The position numbers and the translations under genes were made by a program. DNA of 6,357 bases from Bacillota bacterium (GTDB lineage Bacteria > Bacillota_I > Bacilli_A > Acholeplasmatales > Acholeplasmataceae), in NCBI GenBank assembly GCA_023458995.1, contig JAEWVV010000067.1, positions 1-6,357 on the forward strand, read 5' to 3'. Position 1 is the stretch's first letter. Each line of letters opens with the position of its first letter. Positions 1 to 5,447 of the stretch are shown here, piece by piece. The notes below the pieces were generated by a model that ran no database searches, was not told the origin of the DNA, and was given only the letters and a program-made list of their open reading frames with translations.

Positions 1-560
1 TTCCTATCGTTATCATTATCTTATTGATCGTAGCGCTTGGGTTTACATCAACTGCAGCATTTGCTTACTGGCAAGATGTATCAAGAGTAGGGAACGTCGT
101 TATCAGATTTGATGGTGAAGATGCGAATTTAATTGTTGAACAAGTATCAGATGAGTTCAATGGCAGACTAGTTCCTGAAGGATTTGTATTCTTCGAAGGT
201 GAAGTCGAAGAAGTTGTGTTTGAATATGAGGTCAGAATTGATAAAGAACTCGTTCAAACAATGAATCTCATTGTAGAAGCAATTGATGTAAAAATTGGTG
301 AAACAGATGAATATGCTCATTTAGTTGATGTTCAAGTTGGACTAGCCAAAGATAAATTCGAGTATGAGATTTTTAACAGCATTGTCACCGTAAGGGTTGT
401 TGTAAAAATACAAGAACCTATCGATTCAGCAGAAGCGATCGAAAGAGATTTAGACCCTAGTTTAGTGAATGTAGAAGATTCAGAGGCTGCATATAACTTT
501 ATTAAGGGAGAAACGATTAGTTTTAAAATCAACTTTAGTGTAACACCAAGAGAAAGTTAA
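1..560 (+). CDS. TasA/camelysin-like secreted protein with SipW-type signal peptide (5' end missing)
   Basis: The reading frame is open from the first complete codon at position 3, so the true start lies upstream. The TTG at 24 lies inside the hydrophobic core of the signal peptide and is not a credible start. The visible N-terminus is a long Ile/Leu/Val run followed by AAFAYWQD, which matches the end of a SipW-dependent signal peptide. The mature part is about 160 residues, acidic, cysteine-free and rich in alternating hydrophobic beta-strand patterns, with no second membrane segment. It shares landmarks with the next protein: LVPxGF (nt 168-185), then a Val-rich strand, a late [Q/N]EP motif, and a C-terminal strand ending in FSV. 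This makes the two paralogues. By family logic (TasA, CalY/camelysin) it is a secreted matrix or fibre subunit. Secretion and SipW dependence are well supported; fibre formation is inferred. An alternative is a minor accessory subunit, as TapA is in Bacillus. Confidence 0.75.
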   Translation, partial: PIVIIILLIVALGFTSTAAFAYWQDVSRVGNVVIRFDGEDANLIVEQVSDEFNGRLVPEGFVFFEGEVEEVVFEYEVRIDKELVQTMNLIVEAIDVKIGETDEYAHLVDVQVGLAKDKFEYEIFNSIVTVRVVVKIQEPIDSAEAIERDLDPSLVNVEDSEAAYNFIKGETISFKINFSVTPRES

Positions 561-596
561 AAAAGATAGTAAAGAATAAAAAAGAAAAGAAATAAC

Positions 597-602
597 AAGG
601 AG
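597..602 (+). promoter_or_regulatory. Ribosome binding site of the second TasA-like gene
   Basis: AAGGAG lies 7 nt before the ATG at 610, in a purine-rich 49-nt intergenic stretch (561-609). No terminator or clear promoter is visible there, so this gene is probably cotranscribed with the gene before it. Confidence 0.75.
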
Positions 603-609
603 AAAAAGC

Positions 610-1173
610 ATGAAAAAAAGAGGTTTAATTATTAGTGTATTAGTTATGTTAGCAGTGATTACATCAGGTTTCACATATGCATTCTGGGCAGCTGGAATTG
701 CAGCAAGTTCAAATGAAAAAACTGGTACAATTAAAGTTGGTGCCGGTGAAACTGTACAATCAGCAGTTAGTATCACAGAAGCAGTAAGTAGCCAAGGCGT
801 AAACCAAAAATTAGTGCCAGCTGGTTTTGCTGATGGCGATGAAATCACATCACTCACATTACAATTTAATGTAACCTGGACATCTGCAGATGAAAATTCA
901 GCAAATGGTGGGGATGCGAAAGGTTTAGAAAGCACATTAACTGTTGCAAAAGTATCTGCAATGGCAGGATCAACTGATGTATCAAGTTTATTTAATGTGA
1001 CAGGTACTCTATCATATTCCATTACATCTGATGCAGCTGCTCCAACATTAGTCACTGTAACAGTAACAATGAATGAACCAGGAACAATTGCACTCTATCA
1101 AGCAGTTGCTAATCAAAATGTTGTTTTAACATTATCATTTAGCGTTGCAGCTACATCAACTCCAGCAGCTTAA
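610..1173 (+). CDS. TasA/camelysin-like secreted protein, candidate major fibre subunit
   Basis: This is a complete 187-residue protein. It has a basic start (MKKR), a hydrophobic core (about residues 5-20) and the SipW-type end FTYAFWAAG (residues 21-29). The mature domain of about 160 residues is rich in Ala, Ser, Thr and Val, low in charge and free of Cys, as expected for a self-associating beta-sandwich. Shared landmarks with the upstream gene are LVPAGF (68-73), MNEP (154-157) and the final LSFSV strand. The composition is less charged than that of the acidic paralogue upstream. It sits last before a strong hairpin, an arrangement compatible with high expression of a structural subunit. 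The TasA/CalY family assignment rests on signal-peptide type, size, beta pattern and the SipW-like genes downstream; sequence identity to TasA itself cannot be shown here. It could also be a surface protein or protease-like camelysin. It is not named tasA because the specific orthology is unproven. Confidence 0.75.
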   Translation: MKKRGLIISVLVMLAVITSGFTYAFWAAGIAASSNEKTGTIKVGAGETVQSAVSITEAVSSQGVNQKLVPAGFADGDEITSLTLQFNVTWTSADENSANGGDAKGLESTLTVAKVSAMAGSTDVSSLFNVTGTLSYSITSDAAAPTLVTVTVTMNEPGTIALYQAVANQNVVLTLSFSVAATSTPAA

Positions 1174-1207
1174 TCAATTAAGTTACCACTTATATCTTTA
1201 ATCAAAT

Positions 1208-1231
1208 GGCGGCTATTAGTTAGCCGCCTTT
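1208..1231 (+). terminator. GC-rich hairpin between fibre-like and CBM-repeat genes (terminator or attenuator)
   Basis: GGCGGCTA (1208-1215) pairs perfectly with TAGCCGCC (1221-1228) around a 5-nt loop, and TTT follows. The stem is far more GC-rich than its surroundings. The T tract is only three bases before an A, so termination may be partial. That would leave abundant TasA-like mRNA and lower read-through into the repeat protein, whose ribosome binding site begins 13 nt after the stem. Confidence 0.7.
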
Positions 1232-1240
1232 AGTAAATGA

Positions 1241-1247
1241 AAGGAGG
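1241..1247 (+). promoter_or_regulatory. Ribosome binding site that fixes the start of the CBM-repeat gene
   Basis: AAGGAGG lies 7 nt before the ATG at 1255. An in-frame ATG at 1237 would place this site inside the coding region and add six residues (MKGGYK), so 1255 is preferred as the start. Confidence 0.85.
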
Positions 1248-1254
1248 ATATAAA

Positions 1255-2838
1255 ATGAAAACTTTATCAAGTAAATTAAAACTTTCAGTTATCATTTTTT
1301 TAGTTTTGATATCCTCTTTTTTAGTATCCTCATCATTTGCCTATTTTGCATCAGGTATTTCTGATTCGACATCTGATAAAGCAGAATTTATCTATATTGG
1401 TGAATGGGGACTTGAAGCAGGAGCACCAACAGGTATTCCTGAATTTGTGTTAGGTGCTATCTACAGTGTTGGTGATTATGTTTGGTATGAAGGTAAAATA
1501 TATCAAATCCTAAATAACGGATATACAACAACACCACCACCTTCTACTGCCACTTATGGATCATTTAATGATATTACACATATTTATGTTCCAACAAATA
1601 CTTATTCAGAAAATGATATAGTCCTTCATAACGATTCATTCTATAAAGCTCTTAACTCAGGCATTGCTAACAGCAATGAACCTGGTACGAATGGTCAAGG
1701 TTGGTTTGATATGCATTCTTTTGAATGGTCATCTGGTCAAGCGTACACAAAAGATAATGTTGTACTCTATAACAACAAATTATGGATTGCAACAGTAAAT
1801 TACTCGCTGCATCAAAATGTACCAGGTACATCATTGCATTGGAGACAGTTAGGTACAATCCAGTGGAATCCCAATGTTACATATCAACTCAATGACCATG
1901 TCATCTATAATGGAACACTCTATTATGCAGCACTCGGTCATAACTTAGATGCTACTCCAGGAACAAACGGTTCATGGCGATTAAAGGGATCTATCGATTG
2001 GAGTCCTTATGCTATTTATAATACCAATGACATTGTTAAGTATAATGGGTTGTATTATAAGGCTGGTTGGTGGACTCAAAATAACGTACCAACAAGTGGT
2101 GGACCATGGACATTAACATCAGTCAATCCTTATACAGCTGGTACGAATTATAATGTCAATGATATCGTTATCTACAACGGGAAAGTCTATAAGTCTGTAA
2201 ACCAATCGCGTTCAAGAAGTTATGCTCCAGGTACAGCATACAATGCGTGGAATCAAATTGACACTGCAGAATGGCGTTGGTTTAATGTTTATGTTGCAAC
2301 AGACCATGTGATTCATAATGGAGGTATTTATAAACCTTCAGATCTAACAAATGCAAACGCAAATGAACCAGGAACGTCTTATAATGCATGGAATAGAGTT
2401 GACACAGATACATATCAACCCTATAACAGATATACATCAAACAGCTATGTTTTCCATAACGGCAACATTTTTAAAGTTGTTAATGAAACTAACGCAAATG
2501 CGCATGAACCAGGGACATTCTATAATGCATGGAATCTAATCAATGATTCAGAATGGCATTGGTTTAATGTTTATCAGCTAAATGATTATGTCTTTTATCA
2601 AGACTTCGCATATCGTGTTGTTAACGCAAACAATGCAAATAATAACGTAATTCCCGGTAGCGTCAACAACGCATGGAACCGTGTTGGTACTCTATATTAC
2701 CAGTCCTATAATAGATATAATCAAAATGATATTGCGATTTACGAAAATGTAGCATATATTGCGCTTGCAACATCGACTAATATTACTCCAGGACAAGCAG
2801 GTTCAGAGGCTTACTGGGCACTTTATAGTAATAGCTAG
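1255..2838 (+). CDS. Secreted multi-CBM5/12-like repeat protein with SipW-type signal peptide
   Basis: This 527-residue protein starts at the ATG spaced correctly from AAGGAGG. Residues 1-29 form a signal peptide (basic MKTLSSKLK, hydrophobic core, SSSFA) followed by YFASG, the same SipW-type end as in the neighbouring secreted proteins. A short linker ending in IYIGEWG (46-52) leads into ten tandem repeats of about 44-48 residues (about 64-524). The repeat consensus is an aromatic, then Y-x3-ND-x-V-x-YNG-x-x-Y, a variable Asn-rich loop, PGT, and a Trp. This is the pattern of carbohydrate-binding modules of family 5/12 (chitin- or glucan-binding). No catalytic domain, sortase motif or C-terminal anchor is visible, so the protein appears to be a pure glycan-binding or adhesive surface component. 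It follows the TasA-like genes after an attenuator-like hairpin. Which glycan it binds cannot be read from the sequence, and several repeats (1, 2 and 10) are divergent. Confidence 0.8.
   Translation: MKTLSSKLKLSVIIFLVLISSFLVSSSFAYFASGISDSTSDKAEFIYIGEWGLEAGAPTGIPEFVLGAIYSVGDYVWYEGKIYQILNNGYTTTPPPSTATYGSFNDITHIYVPTNTYSENDIVLHNDSFYKALNSGIANSNEPGTNGQGWFDMHSFEWSSGQAYTKDNVVLYNNKLWIATVNYSLHQNVPGTSLHWRQLGTIQWNPNVTYQLNDHVIYNGTLYYAALGHNLDATPGTNGSWRLKGSIDWSPYAIYNTNDIVKYNGLYYKAGWWTQNNVPTSGGPWTLTSVNPYTAGTNYNVNDIVIYNGKVYKSVNQSRSRSYAPGTAYNAWNQIDTAEWRWFNVYVATDHVIHNGGIYKPSDLTNANANEPGTSYNAWNRVDTDTYQPYNRYTSNSYVFHNGNIFKVVNETNANAHEPGTFYNAWNLINDSEWHWFNVYQLNDYVFYQDFAYRVVNANNANNNVIPGSVNNAWNRVGTLYYQSYNRYNQNDIAIYENVAYIALATSTNITPGQAGSEAYWALYSNS
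1444..2826 (+). repeat. Ten tandem protein repeats of 44-48 codons (CBM5/12-like)
   Basis: The [N/G]D-x-V core recurs at about residues 74, 121, 167, 214, 259, 303, 350, 397, 444 and 492 of the encoded protein. Early repeats differ strongly from each other, while repeats 7-10 stay recognisably similar at DNA level. For example, the 24-nt stretches at 2269-2292 and 2551-2574 differ by one base and lie exactly 282 nt (two 141-nt units) apart. Confidence 0.85.
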
Positions 2839-2856
2839 CATTATTTATAAGAAACA

Positions 2857-2885
2857 TACACAAACTATGCAATTTATGTTATAAT
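2857..2885 (+). promoter_or_regulatory. Probable sigma-A promoter for the signal peptidase genes
   Basis: An extended -10 element, TGTTATAAT (2877-2885), contains a perfect TATAAT at 2880-2885. A partial -35 box, TACACA (2857-2862, four of six consensus bases), lies 17 nt upstream of the TATAAT. The 85-nt gap between genes (2839-2923) otherwise shows no clear terminator for the preceding gene, so read-through from upstream may add to this promoter. Confidence 0.65.
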
Positions 2886-2908
2886 TTCCCTGATTAAAAC
2901 AATCTCTT

Positions 2909-2914
2909 GAGGGG
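2909..2914 (+). promoter_or_regulatory. Ribosome binding site for a GTG start
   Basis: GAGGGG lies 9 nt before the GTG at 2924. It supports that non-ATG codon as the start of the first signal peptidase gene. Confidence 0.7.
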
Positions 2915-2923
2915 AATGATATC

Positions 2924-3487
2924 GTGGAAACGAAAACTAAGAAAGCATTAAGTTTAGCCGGGTCAATCGTCTTTTTTGCACTAGCAGGATTGTTGATTCT
3001 CTATATTTTACTTGAACTCTTTTTACCAAATATGACAATCAAAGTGTTCCAGTTTAAACCGTATGTCGTCGTTACTGAAAGTATGGAACCTGTGATTGAT
3101 GTCGATGATTTAATTATCGTAACCAATCCTAATGTTGATAAGTTAAATCCAGGTGACATCATTACCTTTAGAGCAGATATCGATTATAACGGAACAAAAG
3201 AAGTTGTCACTCACTATATCAATTCCATTACAGAAACAGAAGATGGATATAGAATTAGAACCAATCGATATGGCAGCACAGTTCCAGATACATGGATTTT
3301 ATCAGGTGATGATGTTATTGGTGTCTATCAATTTCGTGTTAGACAACTCGGTGTCTTCGTTAACTTTATTAAGAGCCCTTTTGGTATCGCAGCGGTTGCT
3401 GTTAACGTGATAATCATTGGTGCTATTGTTTATATCGTTAAATCTGGTAAAAAGGAAAAAAAAGAAGAACAAAAACCAGAAGCTTAG
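2924..3487 (+). CDS. SipW-like (ER-type) signal peptidase I, catalytic residues present
   Basis: This 187-residue membrane protein with a GTG start probably cleaves the signal peptides of the TasA-like and repeat proteins at the outer face of the membrane. A first membrane segment spans about residues 9-34. The catalytic box TESMEP follows with nucleophile Ser53, then DDLIIV, NPGDIITF (75-82) and THYI with His97. His in place of the usual bacterial Lys is the hallmark of the archaeal/ER/SipW class. PDTW (Asp122) and GDDVIG (Asp129/130) match the later conserved Asp-containing boxes. A second membrane segment (about 153-172) precedes a Lys/Glu-rich cytoplasmic tail. The overall topology matches SipW. 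The gene sits behind its own likely promoter and is followed 12 nt later by a degenerate paralogue. Two more family members occur here, so it is not called sipW outright. Confidence 0.88.
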   Translation: METKTKKALSLAGSIVFFALAGLLILYILLELFLPNMTIKVFQFKPYVVVTESMEPVIDVDDLIIVTNPNVDKLNPGDIITFRADIDYNGTKEVVTHYINSITETEDGYRIRTNRYGSTVPDTWILSGDDVIGVYQFRVRQLGVFVNFIKSPFGIAAVAVNVIIIGAIVYIVKSGKKEKKEEQKPEA

Positions 3488-3499
3488 GACGTGATTTGA

Positions 3500-4117
3500 T
3501 TGAATGAATTTCTTACAACTGAGCAACTTGTCCTAAAACTGCAATTACAGCAGAATAAACCAATAGCTGAAATTAATAATGAGAAAAAAGTAGTAAGTCA
3601 TAACAAAAGATCAAAAATCAGTAAAATCATTTACTGGATTATTGTTGGATTAATGGCTATATACATGGTATTCTCAATTATACCAATCGTATTCAAAGAT
3701 CGTGCAGTTAACATTCTAGGGTTAACGACGATGCTTGCAGTTCCTAATGATCAAGAACTTGATGAAGAGTTAACATCGGATGTGATCTATGTTAGAAAAT
3801 TCAAGTTTGAAGACGTGAATATAGGGGACCGCATTGTTATCTTTGGAAAGTTTGGTACAGATTTGTATTGGGTTGAAGAAGTAGTTGCAATTGATGAAGT
3901 CAACAGAACACTCGATACAACATTTGGATATTTTGTCAAAAATACATATCAAGAAGATGAAATAAGAGCAACCTTCAGTCACCATGCAAATAACCTTTCT
4001 ACCGTCTTTTATGTATCGACGACACCTAGAGGTTTCCTATCACTTTTCTTCATTGAAGTATTGATTATGGGAATAATCTATTACTATTTTATCCGAAAAC
4101 CCAAAGAAAAAAAGTGA
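3500..4117 (+). CDS. Degenerate SipW-like signal peptidase paralogue, probably catalytically inactive
   Basis: This 205-residue protein starts at TTG (3500). An in-frame TGA directly precedes that codon, the next in-frame ATG would cut into the first membrane segment, and AGGA (3486-3489), overlapping the previous stop codon, is 10 nt upstream. It has a polar N-terminal extension of about 40 residues, a membrane segment (about 42-65), an extracytoplasmic domain and a second membrane segment (about 178-197) ending in RKPKEKK, close to the tail of the third peptidase. The domain aligns with its neighbours at SDVIYV (93-98) and NIGDRIVIF (107-115). Where they have SMEP it reads around DQELDE, with no Ser, and where they have THYI it reads around WVEEVV, with no His. 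It is therefore likely a pseudoenzyme. It could be a partner subunit or substrate-presenting factor, or a relic under weak constraint. The frame is intact, which argues against recent decay. Confidence 0.72.
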   Translation: MNEFLTTEQLVLKLQLQQNKPIAEINNEKKVVSHNKRSKISKIIYWIIVGLMAIYMVFSIIPIVFKDRAVNILGLTTMLAVPNDQELDEELTSDVIYVRKFKFEDVNIGDRIVIFGKFGTDLYWVEEVVAIDEVNRTLDTTFGYFVKNTYQEDEIRATFSHHANNLSTVFYVSTTPRGFLSLFFIEVLIMGIIYYYFIRKPKEKK

Positions 4118-4145
4118 ACCTTCTCTGTTAAGAAAAGGTTCTTTT
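4116..4145 (+). terminator. Rho-independent terminator overlapping the stop codon of the inactive paralogue
   Basis: GAACCTT (4116-4122) pairs with AAGGTTC (4135-4141). After one mismatch, TCT (4124-4126) pairs with AGA (4131-4133) around a GTTA loop. TTTTA follows, the run of T being 4142-4145 after the closing C. The stem is AT-rich, so strength is moderate. It lies just 13 nt ahead of the next gene. Confidence 0.65.
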
Positions 4146-4148
4146 ATT

Positions 4149-4154
4149 AGGTGA
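4149..4154 (+). promoter_or_regulatory. Ribosome binding site with ambiguous start for the third peptidase gene
   Basis: AGGTGA directly abuts the ATG at 4155 and lies 3 nt before the ATG at 4158. Two further in-frame ATG codons occur at 4170 and 4173. The spacing best suits 4158, but the N-terminus could differ by up to six residues without affecting the first membrane segment. Confidence 0.5.
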
Positions 4155-4775
4155 ATGATGACTAAACATATGATGAAAAAAATTGGAAATATTATCTTTT
4201 ATATCTTCGCATCAATTCTTTTGATGTTTATTGTTTTGGAGATCATTTTACCTTCAAAAACAATGGATATTCTTGGTTTCAAAGGTTTTGTTGTTGTTTC
4301 ACCCTCGATGGAACCAGAAATCAAAGTAAATGATTTAGTGATTGTAACAAAGATAGAAGAAGAGAATTTAAGTGTTGGAGAAATCATCACTTTTTATACG
4401 TATTTACCAACAGTAAAACTTGATCATGAAGGTAATACGATCTATAAGAGGAGTAAGGTTACGCATTATATTGCAGATTTCTATCATGAAGACGGAAAAA
4501 TCATCATTAAAACGAAAGATTACAGGAAATATCATAACGATGGTAGTTTTGATACATGGAATGATTCAAACGGAGATCCAGTTGAAATCACGTATGATGA
4601 TGTCATTGGTAAAGTCTCATTTAAAGTACCAATGGTTGGATCAATTATCACATTTGGTATGGTTCTTGTACAAAACCCTATCTTTTTAGGACTTATCGTT
4701 TTAAATATAGCGATTATTGTCATTTTGATTAAATATTTAAAGAAACCAAAGGAGAAACCTCATGACGTGGGATGA
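4155..4775 (+). CDS. Second SipW-like (ER-type) signal peptidase I with catalytic residues
   Basis: This is a protein of up to 206 residues, predicted to act at the membrane on SipW-type signal peptides. Residues 11-32 form the first membrane segment. GFVVVSPSMEP contains nucleophile Ser51. DLVIV, LSVGEIITF (72-80) and VTHYI with His104 follow. FDTW (Asp133) and YDDVIGK (Asp148/149) match the later boxes, and a second membrane segment covers about 172-194. It resembles the first peptidase closely but has a longer insert (about residues 81-100, and again 121-145), so substrate preference may differ. It overlaps the start of ung by 14 nt, implying translational coupling. A terminator lies just upstream, so its transcription depends on read-through or on an unrecognised promoter inside the preceding gene. 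Confidence 0.88.
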   Translation: MMTKHMMKKIGNIIFYIFASILLMFIVLEIILPSKTMDILGFKGFVVVSPSMEPEIKVNDLVIVTKIEEENLSVGEIITFYTYLPTVKLDHEGNTIYKRSKVTHYIADFYHEDGKIIIKTKDYRKYHNDGSFDTWNDSNGDPVEITYDDVIGKVSFKVPMVGSIITFGMVLVQNPIFLGLIVLNIAIIVILIKYLKKPKEKPHDVG

Positions 4776-5412
4776 ACTTATTAAAATTGAATTAGCGAAA
4801 CCCTATTTTCAATCACTTGTTACATTCCTTAAAGATGAAGATCATAAGCATCTTGTGCTACCTCCAAAAGATAAAAGACTTTCATGTTTTAAATTAACAC
4901 CCTATGAAGATGTTAAGGTTGTCATTATCGGTCAAGACCCATATCATAATCTTGGTCAAGCTCATGGTTTGGCTTTTTCTGTTGAACAAGGGGATTATCC
5001 ACCTTCACTAAAGAATATCTACCAAGAACTTGTAAGTGACCTAAAAATAGATTATCCAAAAACAGGTAATCTTACCGAATGGGCAAAACAAGGCGTATTA
5101 CTACTTAATACAGTATTAACCGTCGTTGCTCATCAACCGATGAGTCATCAAAAAAGAGGATGGGAAGAATTCACGTTAGAAATTGTTAAGGCTTTAAACA
5201 ATAAAGAACATCCAATCGTATTTATCTTGTGGGGAGCACATGCACAAAAGTTTATACCATTTATTGATACACATAAACATTTGATCATCAAAGCACCACA
5301 TCCATCTCCATTATCAGCACATCGCGGATTTTTTGGATCAAAACCATTTTCTAAAACAAACGCGTTTTTAAAAGATCATCATCTTCATGAGATTGATTGG
5401 TCATTAAATTAA
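4762..5412 (+). CDS. ung: Uracil-DNA glycosylase, family 1
   Basis: This enzyme removes uracil from DNA, produced by cytosine deamination or dUTP incorporation, and so starts base-excision repair in the cytoplasm. It is complete at 216 residues, about normal for the family. The water-activating motif GQDPYH is at residues 57-62 (catalytic Asp59), with Tyr61 and Phe72 in the uracil pocket. LLLNTVLTV (113-121) carries the uracil-recognising Asn116. HPSPLSAHRGFFG (180-192) supplies His180 and the minor-groove loop. GGAG, 7 nt before the ATG at 4762, supports the start. The gene overlaps the preceding signal peptidase gene and is followed 35 nt later by a secreted repeat protein. It has no functional link to secretion, so it is either a resident housekeeping gene around which the surface cluster assembled or it simply shares the transcript. 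No terminator is visible after it. Confidence 0.97.
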   Translation: MTWDELIKIELAKPYFQSLVTFLKDEDHKHLVLPPKDKRLSCFKLTPYEDVKVVIIGQDPYHNLGQAHGLAFSVEQGDYPPSLKNIYQELVSDLKIDYPKTGNLTEWAKQGVLLLNTVLTVVAHQPMSHQKRGWEEFTLEIVKALNNKEHPIVFILWGAHAQKFIPFIDTHKHLIIKAPHPSPLSAHRGFFGSKPFSKTNAFLKDHHLHEIDWSLN

Positions 5413-5434
5413 TATCATTTAGGTTTGAAAAGTT

Positions 5435-5441
5435 AGGAGGG
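5435..5441 (+). promoter_or_regulatory. Strong ribosome binding site pointing to a CTG start
   Basis: AGGAGGG lies 6 nt before a CTG at 5448. An in-frame TAA at 5442-5444 rules out any start further upstream. The next permissible start, TTG at 5463, is 21 nt from this site. Confidence 0.7.
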
Positions 5442-5447
5442 TAAACT

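Noticed and set aside
24..26. TTG at 24 as start of the first gene
   Set aside because: The frame is open further upstream and already encodes hydrophobic signal-peptide residues, with no basic segment and no ribosome binding site; the gene is simply cut by the window edge.
480..1055. Long reverse-strand open frame of 191 codons
   Set aside because: It lies antisense to the well-supported TasA-like gene, has no ribosome binding site on that strand and no recognisable domain. It is a by-product of the Ala/Thr/Ser-rich codon pattern on the + strand.
1237..1254. Upstream in-frame ATG at 1237 as start of the CBM-repeat gene
   Set aside because: The AAGGAGG ribosome binding site lies downstream of it and is spaced correctly for the ATG at 1255.
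1444..2826. CRISPR array or non-coding tandem repeat
   Set aside because: The periodicity is about 141 nt, stays in one open frame, and is conserved mainly at protein level, so it is a protein repeat.
2831..2850. Possible terminator around the GCTAGC palindrome after the CBM-repeat gene
   Set aside because: The six-base palindrome does not extend into a stem with a loop, and no T run follows.
4053..4087. Possible promoter inside the 3' end of the inactive peptidase gene (TTGAAG or TTGATT with weak -10 candidates)
   Set aside because: The spacing (15 or 20 nt) and the -10 matches are poor and such matches are expected by chance in AT-rich DNA; noted only because the third peptidase gene lacks an obvious promoter.
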